From the NCBI RefSeq assembly GCF_026151205.1, contig NC_087075.1, positions 9,417,303 to 9,481,302 of the forward strand: a stretch of DNA of 64,000 bases, read 5' to 3'. This document shows positions 58,801 through 64,000 of this stretch, in pieces. Source of the DNA: Bolinopsis microptera (Eukaryota > Ctenophora > Tentaculata > Lobata > Bolinopsidae). The notes under the pieces are model-generated. The model ran no database searches and had not been told where the DNA came from. It saw only the letters and a program-made list of their open reading frames with translations. The translations under genes and the position numbers were made by a program. Every line of letters begins with the position of its first letter. The stretch's first letter is position 1.

Positions 58801-61800
58801 AACCCAGGGTTTTCCTTATGGTTGAGGCGTTGTTTGAGAGATCAAGGCCGTTGATTGTTATTTTGCCACTAGTAGGGCTGTGCATGGCAGCTAGCATTTT
58901 TAGAGTCGTGGTCTTCCCTGACCCGTTATACCCTAGAAGGGTCGATATCTCGTTTTCTCTGAATTTAGTACTGATACCGTTGACTGCCCTTGTTATTCTT
59001 CCTCTGGAGAAGTAGTGTTTCTCAACCCCTTCTAACTCTACCCCTCTCTCATCATCCTCTTTTACCTTTCCATCATTAGGCAGACGTGATGTCCAATACT
59101 TCTTTTCAAATATATAAGTCCAATGTAGTCCAATCCCGTGCTTTCCCGGGAATATCTCATCCAAATAAACAAAGAAAACACCATATATAACACTGTCAAC
59201 CACCATCATCATGATTGCAGTAAGAGCTGTAAAATCACTGGGTCCAGTGCACTGATTGAGGGTGTCCCAGGTGAGACCAATACCCTCAGCCTCCCAGGTG
59301 CCCACGTTAGCCAGGGCTAGGCACACTGCAGCGGGGGAGAGGAGAGCGCAGAAGTATTTGGTGGTGTCTGAGTGCTGGTCAGTGTTTCTGAGGGAGTTGT
59401 AGATTTAAGATGTTACATTTTTGATGGTTTATGCGGTGATAGTTGTAGGATTTTCGATTGCTGAGGAATCGTAGTTTATATTTCGGAAATATTTGAAAAG
59501 ACAATTTAAAATGTTATATCAGGAAAAGAAACTAATTGTTCTCCTAGGTATTACAAGCAGCATTGTGAGGAGAACTTTAAGGAGAACTTTAAAGAGAACT
59601 TTAAGGAGAACTTTAAGGAGAACTTTAAGAACTTAAGGGAGAAATTTAAGGAGAACTTTAGGGAGAACTTTCCACTTACTGCGCCAGGACAAGGAAGGGA
59701 GTGAAGGAAACGAGGTAACTGATCAGGATAGTGAACATACCCAGAGTTGAGGAGCTTATAAACGTACCTGAATCATCTGGTATCTAAATCTATTCAGAAA
59801 ATAATCAGAAGTTTTCTTGAAAATGTGATCAAATGAAACTTATTAAATGCTATGACATTTGTATCTGAACCCCAAAATAAAAATGAACGATATCATTATA
59901 ACCATGATCTAAATAAATTCCGAACATGAATTAATTACTTAAGCTAATAGACTAATTTAGCGAAAGCTTACCCATTAAAAAGCACATGTTTACCGTGGAC
60001 ACAGCAAAGAGAACCATTATGATCCACACTAAAAACATGTTGGAAAATCTGAAAACCATTGATTAAATTAATCAAAATAGTTAAAAGTGTGTAAGCGTCA
60101 TTTATATAAGTTAAGTATAAGTTAAGTTAGGTAACGTTTTTCTATATCGATATGAACCGTCAATAAATATTGATGGGGGAAATTTGTATTATTGCTTTAA
60201 ATGCTTCCTTATTCAAATAAAAATGCAAGTTTTATTATTTTACAACTTAAGCGAATTAATATTACAATGACACTATAAATACCTGGTAATCTGTAAGGCC
60301 CACAAAAAGAAGGTGACCACAGTTACAACTGTTACAGCAACAAGAAGCCTCAAACAATGCCAGGATCCCAAGATACTCGAGTTACTCACTCCTGAATTTT
60401 AATACAAACTTTGCTAAAAATTACAATTTACAAGTTTTTGATTCATTCAACAAATTTATTCTATTCGCGCTTTTATTCTTTATTTTTACTTACAGTCAAT
60501 ATATTGAAAACAATTTTTAAACCCAGGCTTATTCTTGTATGCCTACCCGTTGAAGGTTTTATAAATTTAAATTATTTGGTTTCTTGAATTAATAAAATTG
60601 AATCAATCAATCCCATAAATAACAGCTGAATATTCAAATTACTGACCTATTGACTTGAATATCTCACGTACTCCAGTGTCCCTATCTTTGGCGATATCTT
60701 TGGTTGTGATGAACACATTCCAGAAGAAGCCTGAGATATTTACCTATATTTTCCCCGTGAAAAGGGATCAAACTGTATCTCGACATACACCGTATCTCGA
60801 CACGTACGTTATATCGTCATGTGATCCATAAAATAATACACTGTATCTAATTTGGCAAATCATTCGGTACTCATGTTGGTGGGATACTACTATTACATAC
60901 CTACTATTACATACCTACTATTACATACCTATTATTATCATGATAGGAAGACCTTCTGATAACCCAACAAGGAACCAGTTTTCTATCCACTGAGGAAAAG
61001 GCAGCTGCCTCGCTTTAACCTCTAAAATTGTTTAAATCTTTACATCTTGGATTCTTGATTCTCAAATCTACAATTGATCAAGATTCTTGATCAATTGTAC
61101 ATTTTGAAATCTTTTGTAGCTTTCAAAATAATGTTTAAACAGTAAACACGTACTGATGGATTCAAGAATTTTATGTTCAACTTAAGTATTGATTGGTAAC
61201 CTTAAATAAAGATAACTTACCAGTTATATCAGAGAGTGGGGTGTTAGTTTTTAAGTGTATAATGGCTCTGTCAATTGCTTGTTGTAATTGAAACTGCCTA
61301 ATAAGGAATTATTATCATGTTTAATAATATATAAGGAATGTTACCTGAAAAAATCGTAAAAAAACGAGGTCCAAGATTTTAAAAATTAAATACAAAATTT
61401 TTAAAGGCCCATCTCAAAATTTTGGCTTGAACGATCTCTTTTAAATAGTCCCTAGAACATATCCTGAAAGTTTTAGGGTGATTGCTCAAAAAATGTAGGA
61501 GAAGATAGATTTTTAGACTCGATTTTCAGAATTTTCGATTGAAAATCGCTCGCGCAATACAATTACACATAAGCGCTGACCTTAGACCGGCGATAATTTC
61601 GGCTAGGAACAATATTTTTTCATGGGACCAAAAGCAGCTGGTAGATATCACTCCCTTCTACCAGAAACAATTATAAAGTCAATTTTGAGAGAATTTTGAT
61701 GAAGACCCCCCTGGCCCCCTTAATCAGTCGTTTTTAAAACTAAAAGAGTAAAAGTTATAGCATCATCCTTTAACCATGACTACAAATGCGATCATAGCAT

Positions 61801-63438
61801 TTGTAATCCTTTTGGTAGGTATTATAAACAGAATCAGCATACAAGTGCAGAATAAGCATTATAAATGTTATATTTTTCATTAAGACTGTTTACTGTTATA
61901 ATAATTGTAATCAGCAACAGCTTAAAGAGTAAGATACATAAGAGACTGAGCAATAATGTCAAACGTTTGCACACTGACTTATGGCTCAGCCTGTAAATAA
62001 TTAAGGTGCAATTCTAAAGCTATAGGCTAGGGGACTTGACATTTGAACTCAATCATAAGATCACACTCCGAGAAGTAACGGTTTTAACAGTTTTAGCATT
62101 TAAAACGCCCAGTACCATGCATGCAAAGTTACTCGCACCCTGGTCAGCAAAAAAGATTCCGGATGAAATTTGAATGATTTTGCAACATTCGTTTATTTGT
62201 TACATCAATTCGATGCTAATCTACTGTCGGAAAAGTATCCCTAGAGTACTGGAACGTGTTAAAATTAATTTACCCTCCAAATCTCTATTTTACATTCCAT
62301 GCACGAGTACAGCTTACAAGTTTAACTAGCCATGTTGTACTAATAATACTGTATTAGAAACAACCATGTCTCGAAGTATTCAAATGATTCTTCCGAACTC
62401 TCTAATTGGTGACCAAGGTCCTTCACAATCAGCACACGTTAAACAAGATACATCTTGATAGACAGATCACAGAGCCCGTGATAAAGTACAAGTAAGTAGG
62501 TTAGAGCACCTACGTCCTACATGCTAAATCTCCCATTTCACTTGATCTTACCATTCCTTCAAGAACTTTCTCTCAGTCGGAACTTTCTTGCCCACACAAA
62601 GACCTACATCTCCAGTCGCACATTCCCAGTCATCGGGTCCTGGACTCTTGCCAACCCAGTCTAGCTTACCTCTAAATTAGTTACATTTAATATATAAAGT
62701 TGTAACTAAAAGTATCAGGGTGGTTCATGATCAGGTTACAACGGAACTCTCTGAACTGAGGAGCTGTGGTATTCCACCATTAAATGTTTTAGTACATGTC
62801 ACAGAGGGTTTAGATAATTCTGTGAGCTGGACTATAAGAAAGCTGGGTCGGTATAACCCAACCATAAACCACCCTGGAGATAAACAATATCTGAATTACC
62901 ATTTCTGTAAATGAGTCCTCGGTCTAGGAACCTTGTGAGTAAGGCAGAACCCCACCCCCGCATCGCATGCCCACCCATTGGGTCCCGGACTTTTACCATT
63001 CCAATCATTATCGCCTCTGCAATTGAATCGATACAACTGATAAATGAATATAAGTACCATTCAGTCATACATGCAGAGTGTGCATGTATGAATGAATGGT
63101 ACTTATAATCATTTATCAGTTGTATCGATTCAATTCGTAGCAATGAATAATATGTTAGATTTGAAAGTGAAAGATGCCACCGACTGTTGTGAATAAATAG
63201 TGTGTCTGGACTCTGGAAGATTCTGATGCTGAATCAAAACCATACTCACATGGAAGTCTTTATAGGGTATCTGATAGTATAGCTGATATTATCTGGCAAA
63301 TGGTCGTCCCCGATGTGGAAATCATCAAAAATAACTGCTCCAATATAAGTGCTGGGGCTAGTTTTAAGTATTGTGTTCACTCTCTCTTCGCTCTCTAAAA
63401 AGTCCAGTACTAATGGTTGGATATCCACTTGATCCTGT
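43258..63438 (-). CDS. ABCA-type full ABC transporter (5' end missing)
   Basis: 28 coding exons read on the minus strand: 63438-63250, 63016-62900, 62671-62552, 61297-61221, 60730-60647, 60391-60283, 60048-59972, 59767-59680, 59387-58727, 58572-58410, 58249-58179, 57941-56779, 56454-56306, 56089-56010, 55818-55661, 55481-55304, 55102-54958, 54840-54753, 54637-54532, 54387-54244, 47893-47755, 46886-46800, 46290-46201, 45391-45312, 44773-44639, 44444-44331, 43804-43721 and 43599-43258. Every junction keeps phase; about 1,678 residues. The order is ectodomain 1, membrane half 1, nucleotide-binding domain 1, regulatory linker, helix 7 and ectodomain 2, membrane half 2, nucleotide-binding domain 2, C-tail, as in the ABCA family, whose members move lipids across membranes. 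Helix 1 and the start codon were not found. Exact family member and substrate are not determinable. Confidence 0.88.
44331..47893 (-). CDS. ABCA nucleotide-binding domain 2 (exons 21-26)
   Basis: Exon 47893-47755 has the Walker A GHNGAGKTT; 46886-46800 the Q-loop YCPQE; 46290-46201 a linker AGLRGLKKKK; 45391-45312 the signature YSGGTLRKLSLAISL; 44773-44639 Walker B VLLLDEPSASVDP and the H-loop ISTH; 44444-44331 EAVCDKVVILNEG and KFGSGF. All catalytic elements look intact, so the site should hydrolyse ATP. The exons at 46886 and 45312 have their junctions embedded in tandem arrays. The exon at 54244 splices directly to Walker A across the 6.35-kb intron (SISKVLSNKL + VLNNVSFGI). Confidence 0.88.
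44931..45348. repeat. 38-bp array amplifying an exon end and its 5' splice site
   Basis: Eleven units of exactly 38 bp start at 44931 and every 38 bases to 45311. On the minus strand each unit is the last ten codons of the signature exon (RKLSLAISL region, 30 nt) plus the donor GTAAGTCA (8 nt). The unit at 45311-45348 is the real exon end; the ten others lie in the intron just downstream and each keeps an intact donor. Units are almost identical, so the array is young. A more decayed half unit sits at about 44908. Confidence 0.93.
46847..47262. repeat. Array of 67-73 bp units amplifying a 3' splice site and exon start
   Basis: Six units carry CCCAACTCGTTCCCTGTATC and GATATCAGAGATCATACTTG. 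The unit at 46847 contains the true acceptor and first 40 bases or so of the Q-loop exon. The five units upstream of it (higher coordinates) repeat the acceptor (TACAG|GGACAAG) and about 50 nt of exon, but then run into TAAATA instead of the rest of the exon, giving an in-frame stop. Units differ by whether an ATTAGTATA stretch is present. Confidence 0.9.
47414..47761. repeat. Local duplication including an ABCA 5' splice site
   Basis: The segment 47414-47550 (ATTAAACATCTAC..., GGCAGACAGCT, AACAATAAACATACCGAA) is a diverged direct copy of 47645-47761, which contains the real donor of the Walker A exon (plus-strand AACATACCGAAC). A second short copy of the donor text is near 47563. Confidence 0.7.
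47894..51225. other. ABCA intron part upstream of the nested GPCR
   Basis: About 3.3 kb, AT-rich. It contains a diverged direct duplication (blocks with GTCAGAAAT.TGA...AACGAG.CC.AACAA near 48134 and 48622). It presumably includes the promoter and non-coding 5' exon of the nested GPCR. No coding sequence was recognised. Confidence 0.5.
51226..52463 (+). CDS. Rhodopsin-like GPCR nested in an ABCA intron
   Basis: Two coding exons, 51226-51484 and 51682-52463 (donor GCAG|GTCAGT, acceptor TTGCAG, phase 1), give 346 residues. Helix 1 has the GN motif (LTGNTFVLFSSL), helix 2 LCVVDLCQG, helix 3 ends LAVNKITRCLNPL where DRY would be, helix 6 ILVCVFFLLYVLPFVVWF, and helix 7 FVNPAVYF with NPxxY. A short Ser-rich tail ends KMSE. 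An AG acceptor just before the ATG (TTCTAG|GGACTCGTAATG) suggests an upstream non-coding exon. The divergent DRY region and lack of a clear subfamily leave it an orphan receptor. Confidence 0.85.
52545..53797 (-). mobile_element. 5'-truncated jockey/CR1-type LINE
   Basis: On the minus strand the reverse transcriptase starts in motif A (DKVDHRLLIKKLRRMGI), then GVPQGTVLGPLLFILFIND (motif B) and RFFADDTRI (FADD catalytic loop). It runs to a C-terminal region KILHKKCPN, MGPRLWNIIPANLHL, but with one in-frame TAA at 52991, between LKLM and LQRRRERY. The 3' tail is a short repeat of AACCCCAAGT, a habit of CR1/L2-like elements. The copy was 5' truncated on insertion and lies in the ABCA intron in the same sense as ABCA. 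Confidence 0.85.
54244..56454 (-). CDS. ABCA membrane half 2 (exons 13-20)
   Basis: Exon 56454-56306 completes ectodomain 2 with AWFSAMRRHSIAQSVNVMNN, the ABCA motif before the second membrane block. Exons 56089-56010, 55818-55661 (FVTASISLFLVKERVTKMKH), 55481-55304, 55102-54958, 54840-54753 and 54637-54532 supply the helices. Exon 54387-54244 gives EDSDVAKERRTI and ADSFPVVVDSISKVLS leading to NBD2. Introns are 100-400 bp. Confidence 0.85.
56469..56580. repeat. 16-bp minisatellite abutting an ABCA acceptor
   Basis: Seven units of GGAGGAGGAGAAATAA on the plus strand read as a pyrimidine-rich run (TTATTTCTCCTCCTCC) on the ABCA strand. The array ends about 12 bases before the acceptor at 56455-56456, so it serves as, or extends, its polypyrimidine tract. 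Confidence 0.9.
56779..57941 (-). CDS. ABCA exon 12: end of NBD1, linker, helix 7, ectodomain 2
   Basis: This 1,163-nt exon opens GRTIIVSTHDMEEADLLSDR (H-loop of NBD1), then the region after it with GSSTNIKSLNGVGYQLSVSV, and a linker with charged and Ser stretches. Helix 7 follows (GIVMKLVIPFLLILFGITFL), then the first part of ectodomain 2 with six or more cysteines (CCSYSF, DTCANL, QNCMSN, SSCFDACF, GCSAGQ), plausible for disulphides. The donor is CG|GTAAAT. Confidence 0.85.
58179..59387 (-). CDS. ABCA exons 9-11: helices 5-6 and nucleotide-binding domain 1
   Basis: Exon 59387-58727 runs from QHSDTTKYFCALLSP through MMMVVDSVIYGVFFVYLDEI and FPGKHGI to Walker A GYNGSGKTTTLKML and the Q-loop YCPQHNIL. 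Exon 58572-58410 has the signature QHLSGGMKRKLSLGLAL and begins Walker B (VVIL). Exon 58249-58179 completes DEPTCGMDTDARR. The Asp of Walker B is assembled across the phase-1 intron. All ATP-site motifs are canonical. Confidence 0.9.
59570..59672. repeat. 12-bp minisatellite abutting an ABCA donor
   Basis: Units of GGAGAACTTTAA, about eight copies with small changes, stop a few bases from the donor of the exon 59767-59680. It is one of several tandem arrays placed on ABCA splice junctions. Confidence 0.85.
59680..61297 (-). CDS. ABCA exons 4-8: membrane half 1
   Basis: Exon 61297-61221 encodes QFQLQQAIDRAIIHL, a conserved ABCA stretch before helix 2. 60730-60647 gives FFWNVFITTKDIAKDRDTGV; 60391-60283 GSWHCLRLLVAVTVVTVVTF; 60048-59972 SNMFLVWIIMVLFAVSTVN; 59767-59680 LGMFTILISYLVSFTPFLVL. 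The small exons are separated by introns of a few hundred bases. Confidence 0.8.
60877..60942. repeat. Short tandem repeat in ABCA intron
   Basis: Three to four units of CTACTATTACATAC, weakly diverged, lie in the intron between the exons at 60730 and 61221. Confidence 0.8.
62552..63016 (-). CDS. ABCA tandem duplicated exons A and B (ectodomain 1)
   Basis: Exon A 63016-62900 (39 codons) encodes GDNDWNGKSPGPNGWACDAG and GFCLTHKVPRPR. Exon B 62671-62552 (40 codons) encodes GKLDWVGKSPGPDDWECATG and GLCVGKKVPTER. Both end in TG|GTAA and start after AG with the same phase, and both lengths are multiples of three. They can therefore be used together, singly or alternatively without breaking the frame. 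Each has two cysteines at matching positions. Confidence 0.68.
63021..63135. mobile_element. 115-bp hairpin MITE directly at the exon A acceptor
   Basis: The left arm from 63021 (AATTGAATCGATACAACTGA) is mirrored by the right arm ending 63135, with a short loop near 63078. On the ABCA strand the element's terminal bases CAATT immediately precede GCAG, so the element supplies the sequence next to the acceptor of exon A. Confidence 0.85.
63250..63438 (-). CDS. ABCA first visible exon (ectodomain 1)
   Basis: Acceptor GTTTTTCAG ends at 63439. The exon encodes QDQVDIQPLVLDFLESEERV and YIGAVIFDDFHIGDDHLPDN then ISYTIRYP, the conserved ABCA ectodomain sequence with GxVFDD and the YTIRFP-like end. 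The donor is AT|GTGAGT. Upstream exons with helix 1 and the start codon are not seen and probably lie beyond 64000. Confidence 0.8.
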
Positions 63439-64000
63439 CTGAAAAACTGTGTCGTAACGGCAACAGAGAAAGTAAAGTTATATCTAGTATTATAGTGCAC
63501 TCTTCAATTACGATATGTTCATTAACGAGTGGGAGCTGACCCCAATTGCGATTTCCAAAACTGATTACTGTAACATTTTCATGGGGATACGAAGATATTA
63601 CTGCCCTATGGTTAACCCAATTTTTCATTCAGCAACTCAAAAATATATAATTCTATCTGCCCAAATGATTGGACATTTATATTTGATCCTGTCTGAAAAC
63701 GTTCTTGTAACGATAACATAGAAAGTTAGGTCTAGTAGTTGTGAATGACGTTTGGGATAAATTTGATGCCTGACCCTGGTGAGTGGTGAACCAAAGTCAA
63801 AACTGAACTAATAACAGCTGCACCACCCTTATCAAGTATCAACCAAGAAAATGATACTGTGGTTAATTGCATTAATTATCGTTAACTGGACTAAACAATA
63901 AACATGGTCAAATCATCATTCGCCTTGGACAAGGCGAATTATAGATTTAAAACAAGAATTGAATACAGATCGTAAAAAAATACAAAACAAATACTAATCT
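63439..64000. other. Intronic sequence at the right edge
   Basis: AT-rich. About 63625-63730 holds a decayed duplicate of the acceptor and start of the exon at 63438 (GATCCTGTCTGAAAA recurs at 63685). No intact exon was recognised, so the gene continues outside the window. Confidence 0.5.

Noticed and set aside
62720-63143. ORFs on both strands at 62720-63143
   Set aside because: They are shadows of ABCA exon A and of the 115-bp hairpin; the exon reading frame matches exon B and has proper splice sites.

Overview
The window is animal genomic DNA: AT-rich, with GT-AG introns, few exons per kilobase and many decayed transposons. The protein repertoire (LDLa, SRCR, PAN, hevein-like and PLAT-like modules on a 7TM receptor, an ABCA transporter, a two-pore potassium channel) and the repeat load fit an early-branching or otherwise simple invertebrate, perhaps a cnidarian. 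The species call is an inference only.

Layout. 1-7.4 kb is repeat territory: LINE RNase H and reverse transcriptase remnants, a 57-bp minisatellite, and a 2.7-kb foldback element with arms of about 830 bp flanked by AATAT. 7.4-28.95 kb (+) is one large gene of at least 17 coding exons; my model keeps phase at every junction and encodes about 2,299 residues. The protein has a signal peptide, four SRCR-like domains, two copies of an unassigned module, PAN/apple-like, hevein-like and PLAT-like domains, a Cys-rich segment, several LDLa repeats and a 7TM core. Its introns carry a TTAA-flanked element, hairpin MITE-like elements, a 340-bp GGGGAGGA array, and a three-level nest of transposons at 21.9-25.6 kb.

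31.0-39.6 kb (-) is a two-pore-domain (K2P) potassium channel in 14 coding exons, about 536 residues. One of its introns holds a 2.76-kb element with perfect 37-bp terminal inverted repeats and about 20 copies of a GTAAATTTCGTCACAT-type motif. 43.3-63.4 kb (-) is an ABCA-type full ABC transporter. 28 coding exons are visible, about 1,678 residues, and the N-terminus is not found, so it probably lies beyond the right edge. A two-exon rhodopsin-like GPCR (51.2-52.5 kb, +) sits inside a 6.35-kb ABCA intron on the opposite strand, next to a truncated LINE.

The genes do not form an operon-like unit. All are membrane proteins (a sensory or adhesive receptor, an ion channel, a lipid-type transporter and a small GPCR), but no functional link is shown. 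The most unusual structural theme is in the ABCA gene. Several minisatellites lie exactly on exon-intron junctions, two of them amplify real splice sites together with the adjoining exon sequence, and there is also a tandem pair of symmetric exons. All exon boundaries were read by eye from splice consensus, phase and domain continuity and need transcript support.
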